From: Theocolax elegans
Lineage: Eukaryota; Arthropoda; Insecta; Hymenoptera; Cerocephalidae
Assembly: GCA_026168455.1 (NCBI GenBank)
Contig: CM047431.1
Span: 19,456,502 to 19,520,501, forward strand
Length of the DNA: 64,000 bases
Direction of reading: 5' to 3'
In this document: positions 20,128-30,651 of the stretch, one piece after another
Layout: every line of letters starts with the position of its first letter
How positions within the stretch are numbered: the first letter of the stretch is position 1
Notes under the pieces: model-generated
What the model saw: the letters and a program-made list of their open reading frames with translations, nothing else
Databases searched by the model: none
What the model was told of the DNA's origin: nothing
Translations under genes and position numbers: made by a program

Positions 20128-21161
20128 AGCAGTTGGAAGGTAGCACCCAGACTTTTTAAATTAAACTTTTCGACAATTATCTATTTACTAATCGAATTTG
20201 CGTGTAGATGCATAAACAATCTGTAAAAACTGTTTGGGTGTTAGCACCCAGCACCCAAAAAGAAAACCCCTTTTTTGACGTTTAAAAGTTGAAATAGTAA
20301 TATGTTCATGGGTTATATTGACTGTGTGTGCAACGCGCAAACAGCACCCGAAATCAAAATAACGCTATCCTAATTATTTATAATACTTATAACGATATTT
20401 TAAATTTGCGTCTTTTGGGTCGGTCAGTTAGGAATTTCAATTCCGCGTTTTCTAATTCCACCTATAGCGTCTAGCATCCAAAATTAAAAAAAGCAATAAT
20501 AATCGCATTAACTACATAATTTTATCTTCTTTAGCCTACATTGTCTGTGCGAATGACGCACAATCGGCACCCAAAAGAATAATTGCTTAATTGCAAACCA
20601 ATAAATAAATAAGAGGCAACAAAAAAGCAGCACCCAAACATAGTTTTTATTACATTATTGAATTAAATTAAGCACAATTCATAATGCCAACACATTGATT
20701 TAACTGTCCAACAATTGTAGTTTCCTAAAATTAAAATCCGAATAATAATAATAATGCAAACGCAGACTATTGACATACTCAGGGGAGCCAATATAAAAAT
20801 CATTGTGAAGACGAGGAGTCATTTTAAGGTTAGAGGGAGTGTTTTTAAATATCATTATATGTATTATAAATAATTAGGATAGCGTTATTTTGATTTCGGG
20901 TGCCGTTTGCGCGTTGCACACACAGTCGATATAACCCATGAAAACATTACTATTTCAATTTTTAACGTCAAAACTGAGGTTTTCTTTTTGGGTGTTGGGT
21001 GCTAGCACCCAAACAGTTTTTCTGATTTTCTCAAAATTGAATGCACGCACGTACGATTTACAAAGACGATTGTTTGTGCATTTACACGCACATTCGATTG
21101 GCAAATAGATAATTGGCGAAAATTTTAATTTAAAAAATCTGGGTGCTAACTTCCAACTGCT
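20128..21161. mobile_element. Long-TIR non-autonomous element with 9-bp duplication (Mutator-like)
   Basis: Ends AGCAGTTGGAAG/CTTCCAACTGCT, flanked by AATGACGAC on both sides (20119-20127, 21162-21170). Terminal inverted repeats run about 260-290 bp (20128-20395 against 20868-21161) and include GGGTGCTAGCACCC palindromes and many GCACCCAAA words. No transposase inside. Nine-bp duplication plus long TIRs fits a Mutator-like MITE. It lies in host intron 2. Confidence 0.7.
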
Positions 21162-21415
21162 AATGACGACAACGACAAAAAGTTGAAGGCATGGACACGT
21201 ACCAGAATGACAACGACGATGATGTTGACAGATACCTCCACATCAATAACGTCAAAGATGACGACATCAGAACAATGATAAAGGCAACAATAATGACGAC
21301 GAGGACAAGGACATAAATAACAATAATATAAAATACGACAACGACGTAGACAAGAACCGCAACCATGACGACAACGACAGCGATAGTAGAAAGTAACTAC
21401 TTTAATAATAATTGA
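21162..21415. repeat. Degenerate GAC trinucleotide-period repeat, right part
   Basis: Continuation of the tract at 19680-20127 after the inserted element, again GACGACAACGAC-like words. Confidence 0.65.
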
Positions 21416-21755
21416 TGAAAGATGAAAGATGATCAGAATTATCAAGAAGAATTATCAGAAATCACCAACGTATAAGTGCATTGCAAAAGTTTACGATTTA
21501 TGATCTATACAAATTGTCTTGAATTTCAAGGTTAAGATGTCGAAGCTGTCGCATCGAATTAGAAATACAGTTACACCATTCTAAAGTAGATATTTCAACG
21601 TATAATTTTAAAAAATTGCTGCCTTTACATTTATGCCATTATTTACTCGAAATTAGGTTTTGCGTTAGTTTAATTGCGGAATGTATTTACCAATGGTGTA
21701 TTTATCGTCTAATATTCGTCATATAAAATATAATAATTTAGAAATATGATTAAAA
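21416..21755. other. Host intron 2, no feature
   Basis: AT-rich, no repeat or gene recognised. The exon 2 donor follows at 21756-21761. Confidence 0.4.
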
Positions 21756-21761
21756 GCTTAC

Positions 21762-21886
21762 ATGTATCTCACTTTCCAGATCTTCATTTTCTTCATCAAC
21801 ACCACTTGTACTTACTAAATCACTCTCATTAATTTTTGCAAATTTTGGTCTTAATAGATTTATTTTTTCGACTTCTGTTTCACCAC
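21762..21886 (-). CDS. Host gene exon 2
   Basis: Acceptor TATTTAG before 21886 and strong donor CAT|GTAAGC at 21761. Encodes GETEVEKINLLRPKF and an acidic Ser/Glu/Asp tail. Ends in phase 0. Confidence 0.6.
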
Positions 21887-21966
21887 CTAAATATAATACG
21901 TATTAGATAAATATATATATATATATATAATTACTTTGTTGTTTGAAATTAATTTTAAAAAATTAC

Positions 21967-22192
21967 AAGCTAAATCTGAAATAAGTATTTTCAAAATAAT
22001 TTTTTTAGGATTTTTTTCATCATAGAACTCAATTTTGTATATTTTATCAAAGTCAGTAACATTTTTGGGTTTTTTGAATTTAAATTGTATTATGCGGTCA
22101 ATTGGTACAATATCTACACTGCTGTCATCAATATATTTAATCCTAGCGTGAAACACCACACCTTCATTACTATCATCATCATCATCCATCAT
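21967..22192 (-). CDS. Host gene exon 1
   Basis: Starts at ATG 22190-22192 (a second ATG follows directly), with a run of Asp then VVFHARIKYIDDSSVDIVPI. The donor T|GTAATT at 21966 is weak but is the only nearby one that keeps phase with exon 2; the alternative at 21934 gives a stop in exon 2. Confidence 0.55.
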
Positions 22193-22374
22193 TATTAGCT
22201 AAAAAATAAAATATTTTCTGTAATATATTTTTATTCAGAACAATTTACTAAGCATATGTGATAAAAAGATAAATGTTTAGCGGCTGTAATATTCTTTAAA
22301 GTCCCTAAGATATTGTACGGTAAGTGCATTATGGTCAAAAAAATCGTTTCATAGTGTCTTTATTTATTAAAACA

Positions 22375-22947
22375 CAGGTTATCCCATTTTAATGTACCAC
22401 CCCTGATGTCTTCAGGTATGCAATTCCACGAAAATGTTTCAGACAAACATTGTAGGACTTGGAAGGGACATTTTCAACATCAAATCAAGATCAAGTTTAG
22501 TTTTTATATTAGAATTACATATTGGATTATTGCATAATTGGATGCTTCGAGAAAAAAAAGGATTTTTTGTAAGAAACATTTTTTTCGAAATTATCTTAAT
22601 TTCTGGCTAGAGTAGTCTTAATCTTTAACCTTAAATTGACCTTGACTTAGTATTTTTAAAGTCATAAAGTAGTTAGATAAAGGATGGGTCAAGGTCTAGT
22701 CACAGTCATGCAAGGCTAAGTCACGGATCAAATTCAAGTAACAGTCAGATCAAGGTCAAGGTGGAGTCAAGGTCATGTCCAGATCAATCTAGATCCATTC
22801 ACAGTCAAGTCTAATAAATAGTCGAATATCCAGACAACCTCCCCTACAACTTACAATAAAAAAATATAGTTTTACATTTTTTTTTTAATGTTTATTTGTT
22901 TGAACTTATGAACTATTAGGGATGGTACATTAAAATGGGATATCCTG
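22375..22947. mobile_element. TIR element upstream of the host gene
   Basis: CAGGTTATCCCATTTTAATG at 22375 faces its inverted partner ending TATCCTG at 22947; the ~25-bp ends resemble the CAGGGTGTCCCATTTTAAAT ends of the DD41D element at 26868. The interior has many GGTCAAGG words, including TCAAGGTCA at 22750 and 22767. Non-autonomous. It begins about 180 bp upstream of the host gene start codon, so it could sit in its promoter. Confidence 0.65.
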
Positions 22948-23075
22948 TATTAATTAAAATATTATTATTTCGATCATACAGTCCATAATCATTAGAAATG
23001 ATTTGAATAATCATAAGATAGTAAAGATTTTTTTTTTACGTTTAAGTTTCTATAATAATTTTTTATTTTATTTAG

Positions 23076-23430
23076 CCCTAGAATTACCAAATGGCATGAA
23101 TGTGCCACCATTCTTCGCGGCCTCATATCTCATGCGATTTTCGGCTAAAAACATCTGGAGACCCATATTCTGAAAGCTTGAAGTCTGCTCTTTCAAATGG
23201 TATGATAAAAATATGAAAAAAATATTGTTAACTTTGTTAAATTTCAGTTTAATTAGAAAAAAATGCAATTTTTGAAATTTTTTTTATCCTCGATTTTAGA
23301 ATGGTTTTTGGTGCGCCAGCACTCTTGAACCTTTTTAGTCTGTGGAATAAATGTTTGAACTTTACGAATTCATCGTTCAAAAGTTCATTTGATCAATTTT
23401 TCATTACAAAATGGCCATTTTATTGCAAAT
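23076..23430. repeat. piggyBac-like element, left inverted end
   Basis: Inverted match to 36680-37029 with scattered differences. The ORF 23068-23268 is a reading of this terminal repeat, not a gene. Confidence 0.7.
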
Positions 23431-24381
23431 ATCGCGTCCCGACGAAAATTATATTATTACTTAAGTACTGTGTAGTTTAGAATAAAATTGCGACGTAGAA
23501 GACGAACAAAATAAGGTTGATAAAGAATGATTCTAAGTAAATGCAGTAATATAAACTATAATTTATAGAGCTAAGGGACAGATTAATTTACGAGTGTTTC
23601 AGACGAAAAAGACACTGATAAGTAGAGTTGAAGATATTATTCAAAGCCAATACGCATATAAGCGGGATCGCCGATAGTGAGATCGAAACGAAGGGTTGCG
23701 CAAGAGTTTTTTTTGTACTGCACTATAAAATCAATGCTCGGAGAAGAGCCGGCGATGGGAAATACGGACTAGAAAACTCGAGCATTAGAAGGAAGTAATA
23801 AATTAAGCCGTTTTTTTGGGTAATATCGCAGTAATAAAAGGGGGACAGCAAATTCTCCGAATTAACTACGAAGCGATACAGAAAATGCATGGGATTCGAT
23901 AATTTTTAATCACGCACATCTAACGGCCCAATCGGGTGCAAGCACAGAAAAATCGAGAACTGGTTACGCAATTTCCATCTAAAGCAAAGCGTAAGACAAG
24001 GACAGATGCATAGATTCTTAGAGTTTATAAGGAGGACCCAAAACAGACACAGCCACTCCCAATTTTTCGTCAAAACTTTCGTAAGGCAAAGCTCTGCCAG
24101 TCAACTCTTTGATTTTTATCCGAGAGCGTGGCTCTGCTACTCGGACTTTAAAGAAATACGCATTCAAAGTCAAGAGAGATCTCGTATTCGGGAATCGAGA
24201 CGCATCATTGGTATCTACGAGCCTTAGTCAAGGAACTACGACTTTGACATCTGCCAATCAGCGGACTTCGAACGCATACGCATCCAACGTCGATGCCCGC
24301 AGGTCTAGCAGGACATTATCAAGCCATTTGACACCGCTACCCACGTTCGAGGCGGTCCTTCGTTCTTCACCGTATATATAT
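23431..24381. other. Mixed-composition stretch, unidentified
   Basis: Moderately GC-rich compared with flanks from about 23640 on, with ORFs 24006-24227 and 24109-24447 that resemble no family I know. Could be an LTR or decayed piggyBac interior; no boundary, TIR or duplication seen. Confidence 0.25.
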
Positions 24382-26844
24382 GGGCTATTTCACGTCAAGT
24401 GGTACGATGAAAATTTTAAATCGCTCCAAAATTTGAGAACAGGCTGAAAATATCTTCCAGAAGATAGAAAAAAAATGTAAGATGTTAAAAATAATTTACC
24501 TAAGAGTTATTCGACCATGAAAAATGGAAATTTTTCAATTTTTTAGAAAAATTGCTATTTTTAAAGCCATTTATCTCAAAATCTATTGATTTTTTTGAAA
24601 AAACATTACAAATAACTTTTGTTAAAAATAATCTTTAGAACTTATCTACCTAGGTCACAATTCTTAATTATAAAATCTCGAAGAGATAGGACACCCGAAA
24701 ATATTGGATATCAAATAAAGGCGACCATGCCACCATCGATTTTGATCTATCACCGCTCACAAGATTACATTTTTCGAGAGCTTTTGAATGGCTTGGGTTA
24801 GATTATTGGCCAAGACCGCTGGTGTAAATTATACCCTAAAATACATGGAAATGATTGATTTTATGAGGTTTATGAGGCATAACTTACACCAGCGATCTTG
24901 GCCAATAATCTAACCCTAACCATTCAACAGCTATCGAAAAATGTAATCGTTTGAGCGGTGATAGATATAAATCGATTGTGGCATGGTCGCCTTTTTTCGA
25001 TATCCAATATTTTCGAGTGTCCTATCTCTTCGAGATTTTAAAATTAAGAATTGTGACCTAAGTAGATAAGTTCTAAAGATTATTTTGAACAAAAGCTGTC
25101 TGTAATGTTTTTTCAAAAAAATCAATAGATTTTGAGATAAATGGCTTGTGACGTTGCACTTTTGATCCCTAACGAACTGTTCCCGTAGTGCAACGTGTCA
25201 CTATGGCTTACTACAAATAAATAATAATAATAAATTAATAACGATTACCCGGTAACGATTTGAGTTATTGGGCGCCAGTTACCGGTAAAACTAACGACAA
25301 GCCGATTCAGGGTCGCGGGCTCCACGTTGCCATCACGGGAAAGATGGCGGAACCACGTTGTAAGGAATTGGATAATATTCTCGGGTTATAAAATCAACCT
25401 CTTCAATTTCACCACAACTATTAACACTTTAATTCTTACTATTTTAAATTATAACAATTATAAACGCATACAGAAATCCCGCCGATTAATTGCTCGATGT
25501 TTTACAAATGAGTTGTAACGCGCAAGTCGACTCGATATGTTACAGATCTCCACGCGGCTATTCTAATTTACAATTTCGCGGAACGTCCATCAATTTCACT
25601 CTCATACCTTACAATACGTCGTACTTCCTCACTCACCGCGAGTCGAGAACTCTCCGTTTACGAATCAACTGTCTCTTCCTTGACCTGATATCTAACCCTG
25701 GTATTTCGGGTATTTTCTCGCTCCAACTGAACGTTAAACACAATTAATTCGCCTCAATACTTTAGCTTCCTTTCAATCTCAGCGGATCTCAAGATGGCTA
25801 CTTCAGTGTGGTTTCTCGCTCAACACGTCTACTCTGTACGGCGGTTGGGGAAGGAGTCTCGTCCTTCTTCTCCGATTCGTATTATCCGCTACCGATAGTG
25901 GAGCTAGTTGTTCTCCCTGTCCGCTATCATATCCGCCAGATCGGTGGTAGTAGACATACCGATAATCGTCCGTAACGCCATCTATTTTCCTTTCAAATCC
26001 GCTAGTGTACGTTCGCCATTTTCTTTTACCCGCTATCTGTACAAATCCGCCAACGCCTCCACCAATGCATCGGGACAGCTGCCTATCTCCTTTCCTCTTA
26101 CATGGGTACGCGTGAGTATCGGACCGTTCGTAGTCGTTCCCCCTCTGGCGCACCGCTCTCACCTATACTCAACGTGCGCGTGCAGTGTGCGCGCCGTCAC
26201 TCTCTTACTCGACGCACGCGGTCAACATCTCTCCATCTCTCTCGGCTTCGCGCGCGCACGCGGTGATCGGTGCCGTCGGCAGTTTGCCGATATTCTCGCG
26301 GTGTCGCCACGGGACGGTGTATCCGCTAGATATACGCGGGCTACCACGGTGTCGTCAGCTGCTTCACTCGTAACTCGTTATCGTACGCCGTCTGTCCCGT
26401 GCTACGTGTTGTTATTATCCGCCAATCCTTTCCTTGTATCCGTCATCCTCAACAAACCGAAATATTCCTTTTTATTCTCGCATAAACTCTCATTCTCAAT
26501 TTCCCGGTAATGAGAGTGGCTCGGGCCGGTATATACAAACTACCGCAGTCCTAACATTCACCTGCCATTTCTCTATTTCCATCTCTCTCACACTTACTTC
26601 TTTTCTATCGTTTACACTACCTCTTTTCTTAAATAATTAAGTGAGGCTTGCCTCACAGGCTTTAAAAATAGCAATTTTTCTAAAAAATTGAAAAATTTCC
26701 ATTTTTCATGGTCGAATAACTCTTAGGCAAATTATTTTTAACACCTTAAATTTTTTTTCTATCTTCTGGAAGATATTTCCAGCCTGTTCTCAAATTTTGG
26801 AGCGATTTAAAATTTTTATCCTATCACTTGACGTGAAATAGCCC
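24382..26844. mobile_element. Foldback element, copy 1 (split by an LTR-like unit)
   Basis: Terminus GGGCTATTTCACGTCAAG at 24382 and its inverse ending at 26844, both flanked by TA repeats. The left arm runs to about 24835, a short loop near 24865, and the right arm from about 24880 to 25146, continuing after the insertion at 26658-26844. Arms are ~450 bp and near-perfect inverted copies. No coding capacity. Three more copies occur at 38420, 48297 and 48482. Confidence 0.8.
25147..26657. mobile_element. Solo-LTR-like insertion with 4-bp duplication
   Basis: TGTGACG...CCTCACA, flanked by GGCT on both sides (25143-25146, 26658-26661), cutting the foldback right arm cleanly. 1511 bp. On the minus strand TGGCGCCCAA at 25278-25269 resembles a Lys-tRNA primer site, but it is internal and not preceded by a CA end. 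ORFs inside (25908-26510, 25803-26162) are GC-driven and unrecognised. Most likely a solo LTR; a short non-autonomous LTR unit is possible. Confidence 0.6.
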
Positions 26845-26867
26845 ATATATATATACACACACTTATA

Positions 26868-27387
26868 CAGGGTGTCCCATTTTAAATAACGGATGAGAAT
26901 ATCTCAAAAAATATTGGAGATGGAAAAAAATTTTTATACAAAAGTTGTAGGGTTTTTAAGGGGCCAACTGACGGTGATATGAACCATAACCTGAGGTCAA
27001 GGGTTAAGGTCATTTGAATGACAAAATGTTTTTTTCAAATAAGAATCACTACTTTTGACCTCGGAAATGGAAAGGGCGGGAAATTTTACGTTCAGTATGA
27101 TCTTGGCCAAGGTTATGGTCAAGGTCATGGTCAGGATCAAAACAGTAAACGCGTACAAACCTTACGAAAAAAGCCAACCCTATAAAAATATTGAGTTGCA
27201 GGAGCTGTAGGGTTGCCAGAAAGCCTACTGACGGTATCCTTGACCGTCACCTCAAGTACAAAGGTCAAGGTCATGTTAGGAATTTTAAGATCTCGACCAT
27301 CACTCGCTCTCAGCCTTACCCAGGATTAACGACGTGGACGTGGCGAATTTCTAATCCCTCTGTGTGTGTGTTTGTGTGTATGTGTGT

Positions 27388-27388
<1 letters not shown>
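26868..27388. repeat. DD41D element left TIR
   Basis: Mirror of 34880-35373. Its inner edge is the (TG)n tract 27358-27388, into which the R1-clade element inserted. ORF 27191-27457 is a reading of the TIR plus poly-T. Confidence 0.8.
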
Positions 27389-27433
<45 letters not shown>

Positions 27434-27618
27434 CCGAAGAGGTGGAGAAATGCTTAATGCACCATGACTGGAGCCATGCGAGACTCCCCGTGTGTGGGAC
27501 TCTCCTATCGAAGGATGTCGATAGGCATACCCACTAAAACTCCACCTCTTTTCTTACCTTTATTCCCCCGCGGAAACCGCCGCAAGGCATTACTTCGCGG
27601 GGGGAGGCAACGGCTAGG

Positions 27619-30600
27619 TTAGCCCACTAGTGTTGCTATTGCAACCCTTCTCTCCTCTTCTCTTCTGATGAGACCCAGCCTGTCCACTACGGACGTACAG
27701 AGGGTCACCACCGCGTTCCATCCCTCCTGGGAGTCAAGCAGGCACGCCCCGATGCCCTCAGGGGTGAGGGGACCGCTCCAAGTGATTTGAAATTGGTCCC
27801 GTTCCTCCCTAAAACGAGGACACCGTAGGAGGACGTGTTCCACGTCTTCGTCCACCCCTGGACAAGCCGGGCACTCTGCGCTGCCGTAGACCCCTATACG
27901 AAATAGGTAACTACGGAAGCATCCGTGCCCGGTCAACACCTGGGTAAGCTGGAAACTGACGAAGCCGTGTTTCCTGCTCGCCCACTCTCGGATCCGCGGG
28001 ATGATGCGGTGGGTCCAGCGGCCGTCCCTGGCTGAGTCCCATCTCCGCTGCCACTCCTCTACGGTCCGCAATGTCCATCGGTTGTGGCAGCAGTTCTCTT
28101 CGAGGCGTCGCCCACCCTCACGGTGTCTTTCAGCTCTCTCGGCTGCCAGGAGGTCGAAGGAGGCGGTCCCCGCGACCACCGAGAGCGCAATGTCAGATAC
28201 GGTTCGGTACGCCCGGGCCACCCTTAGCGCAGCTATCCTGCAGGCTCTCTGGCACGGAGCACCAAAGCTCTTGTGCCTGTTCAGGGCATCAGCCCAGATA
28301 GGAGCTCCGTATAAAATTACGGAGCTCACCACCGAGGCAAGGAGAGACCTTCGCGGTTGCTGGGGTCCCCCGATGTTGGGCATGATGCCCGCCAGCGCAC
28401 GGGCCACCTTTGCCGCCTTTGAGCCTGCGTTCGCGAGATGGTGTTTGAACGACAGCCGCGCGTCTAGTGTGACCCCTAAATACTTCAACGTTTTCACCGA
28501 CCGTATCCGTTCTTTACCTACCGTGAAGGTGGCGGTCCTCTCCTTTTTTGTGCGAGAGATGAGCACCGCCTCCGTTTTTTCCGCCGCAAGACTAAGTCCG
28601 TGGTCTCTCAACCAAGTGGCGACCACTTCTATAGAGACGTCTCCGAGATATTCGATCTCTTCGACACTCTTTGCGACCACCACTAGCGCCACGTCGTCCG
28701 CGAAAGCCACCATCGAGACACTCTCCGGAAGTTGCTGCCTGAGCAGGCCATCATAGACAGCGTTCCAGAGTAGGGGCCCAATGACCGAACCCTGCGGCAC
28801 GCCTCCCGTGATGTTGTGGGAGTGCACACCGTCGTCGGTGTCGTAGAGCAGAGTACGGTCAGTCAGGTAACTCGAGGTGACCTCCCTGAGATAGAGTGGC
28901 ACTTGGAAGTGCTGCAGGGACAGCATGATGTCGTCCCATCTGGCAGAGTTGAAGGCATTCCGGATGTCCAAGGTGATGATGGCACACATCCGCCTTGCAC
29001 TCCGACCAGCATTGATGGCGTTTGTGGCTATACCAACAACTCTGCCTACAGCGTCCATGGTCGATCGACCCTTTCGGAAGCCGAACTGGTTGTCGGAGAG
29101 GTCTCCGGCCCGACCGATGGCCGCTGCGAACCTGGCGCAGATCACCCGCTCCAGAAGCTTCCCGACTATATCCAGTAGACAGAGCGGGCGGTAAGATGAT
29201 GGCTCATCCGGGGGTTTGTTGCCCTTCGGTAGGAGTACCAGCCTCTGCGTCTTCCACTGGGCCGGGAAGCAACCTTCTCTTATGCATGCGTTGAATGCGT
29301 CCAGGAACAAGCCCGGAGCACTCATCGCCGCTGTCTTGACGGCCAGGCCAGGTATTCCGTCCGGCCCTGGGGCTTTACGTACGGAAATACCTTTAGCGGC
29401 CATCCTCAGCTCGGCTTCACTAATGTCTGGCGACTCGGCTGCACCAATGGTGGCCATCAGGCCCGTCTCTGCTGCCCTTTTCCGATGTTCTGGAAACAGG
29501 TGGCGGACGACTTCGTCCAGGAAAACTGGGTCGGTGGGTGCAACAGCGCCCCCGGGGTTGATCTTATTCATAACCGTTTTATACGGTCTGCCCCAGGGGT
29601 CGTGGTCCACCTCCTCACAGAGCTCCCGCCAACACCTTCTCTTGGCAGCCTTGATGGCCACCTTGAGATCCCTCCGCTTTTGTTCGTATTCTGCGGAACG
29701 ATCCTGGAACCGCGGTGTTCCCCTCGCTCTTTGGTGCAGCCTTCTGGCACGCAGGCACTCACGTCTCTTTTCTGCAATGTCCTCACTCCACCAGATTATC
29801 GGTGGGCGGCCGCGAGGGTTAAACTTCACGGCCATAGAGGCATCGCAAGCCGCTGTTAGGGCATTCGTGAGGCCTCGTGCTTTTTCTTCGGCGGTTCCTT
29901 CCACTTTTGCCCCCTCAAGGGAGCAGAGGAACGTCTCACGATCAAACGTGGCTGGTGCCCATCTCTCTCTTGCTCCTCTTCCTGCTCCCTTTGACCTCCC
30001 GCTGGTCAGCTGGAGCTGGTACACGAGTGCTTGGTGGTCACTACCCGTGTAACGATCGCTAACTTTCCAGCCGAGTCCTCCTCCCCCCATCAATCTAGGA
30101 TCGACGAAGGTGAGGTCGACTATGGACGACTTGCCGGCTTTGGTGAAAGTCGGGGTTGTCCCTGTGTTAGCGATCTCCAGCCCCAGTAGTGCGAACGCCT
30201 CGAGAACTGCGCGACCACGCGCGTTGGTCTTTGCGCTGCCCCAGTCCGTCGCCCAAGCATTAAAGTCCCCACCGATTGCGACCGGTAGTCGTGAGGACCG
30301 AGCACTGGTGACGACTGCATCCAGAGATCTCGCAAAGTCCTCGGTGGAATCGCTGGGCGGGAAGTAGCAGCTGTACATGCGTACCCCCGCCACCTCCACC
30401 CAGGTGAAGCTGGGAAGGGGGGCGACCATCTTTCTGGAGATGTGTATATTTCCACATACCCAGATGGCCGCCTTGCCAGTGGCGTCCCTTACCCAGTTCG
30501 ACTTCTCGAGGTCCCGGAACTCCTCGCTGATGATCGCTACGTCCGCTCTCTCCTCTCTGACCAGCTGGGACAGCAGGTCCTGGGCCACAGCGCAGTGGTT

Positions 30601-30651
30601 GAGGTTTATTTGGAGCACCTTAATCATTTTTGATGTGTGCTCCTTCCTCAT
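27619..30651 (-). CDS. R1-clade ORF2: endonuclease and reverse transcriptase, intact
   Basis: 1010 residues, starting at ATG 30649-30651. Endonuclease residues 10-210: VLQINLNHC, IISEE, IGGDFNAW (126-133), IVDLTFVD, SDHQAL (204-209). Reverse transcriptase about 440-750: LLPKGNKP, YRPLCLLDIVGKLLE, QFGFRKGRSTMDA, ITLDIRNAF, GGVPQGSVIGPLL, FADDVALV (650-657), LKYLGVTLD. The C-terminus has the Cys/His cluster CPACPGVDEDVEHVLLRCP. It makes the cDNA at the nicked target. No stop or frameshift, so it may be recent or active. It overlaps ORF1 by 32 nt in another frame, hinting at reinitiation or frameshifting. Confidence 0.92.
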   Translation of the reverse strand: MRKEHTSKMIKVLQINLNHCAVAQDLLSQLVREERADVAIISEEFRDLEKSNWVRDATGKAAIWVCGNIHISRKMVAPLPSFTWVEVAGVRMYSCYFPPSDSTEDFARSLDAVVTSARSSRLPVAIGGDFNAWATDWGSAKTNARGRAVLEAFALLGLEIANTGTTPTFTKAGKSSIVDLTFVDPRLMGGGGLGWKVSDRYTGSDHQALVYQLQLTSGRSKGAGRGARERWAPATFDRETFLCSLEGAKVEGTAEEKARGLTNALTAACDASMAVKFNPRGRPPIIWWSEDIAEKRRECLRARRLHQRARGTPRFQDRSAEYEQKRRDLKVAIKAAKRRCWRELCEEVDHDPWGRPYKTVMNKINPGGAVAPTDPVFLDEVVRHLFPEHRKRAAETGLMATIGAAESPDISEAELRMAAKGISVRKAPGPDGIPGLAVKTAAMSAPGLFLDAFNACIREGCFPAQWKTQRLVLLPKGNKPPDEPSSYRPLCLLDIVGKLLERVICARFAAAIGRAGDLSDNQFGFRKGRSTMDAVGRVVGIATNAINAGRSARRMCAIITLDIRNAFNSARWDDIMLSLQHFQVPLYLREVTSSYLTDRTLLYDTDDGVHSHNITGGVPQGSVIGPLLWNAVYDGLLRQQLPESVSMVAFADDVALVVVAKSVEEIEYLGDVSIEVVATWLRDHGLSLAAEKTEAVLISRTKKERTATFTVGKERIRSVKTLKYLGVTLDARLSFKHHLANAGSKAAKVARALAGIMPNIGGPQQPRRSLLASVVSSVILYGAPIWADALNRHKSFGAPCQRACRIAALRVARAYRTVSDIALSVVAGTASFDLLAAERAERHREGGRRLEENCCHNRWTLRTVEEWQRRWDSARDGRWTHRIIPRIREWASRKHGFVSFQLTQVLTGHGCFRSYLFRIGVYGSAECPACPGVDEDVEHVLLRCPRFREERDQFQITWSGPLTPEGIGACLLDSQEGWNAVVTLCTSVVDRLGLIRREEERRVAIATLVG

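Larger units (their letters stand above)
13903..22192 (-). pseudogene. Host gene with BEN-like domain, six exons, one in-frame TGA
   Basis: Gene model on minus: exons 22192-21967, 21886-21762, 19388-19121, 16900-16614, 14540-14327, 14048-13903. All five junctions have GT/AG and agree in phase (1,0,1,0,1), and the joined length is 1266 nt (421 codons plus stop). Exon 1 resembles the N-terminal module of insect BEN-domain proteins (VVFHARIKYID, later IYKIEFYD); exons 2-4 are acidic and low-complexity with a coiled coil; exon 5 has a BEN-like pattern (GEGIYVKSVTW, FVRELAIKI); exon 6 ends the fold (HVLSQKIRDCRKE). Codon 336 is TGA (14439-14441) where the family has Trp. Either a recent pseudogene, a truncated protein, or a sequence error. 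BEN proteins bind DNA and repress transcription in the nucleus; function here is inferred from family only. Confidence 0.6.

Noticed and set aside
19698..21445. Hydrophobic Val/Ile-rich ORFs on minus at 19698-20060 and 21146-21445
   Set aside because: Readings of a three-base-periodic GAC/GTC repeat; any frame stays open.
25803..26510. 200-residue ORF 25908-26510 and its antisense partner
   Set aside because: They lie inside a TG...CA unit with a target duplication, are Ser/Arg/Val-rich from composition, and show no family pattern.
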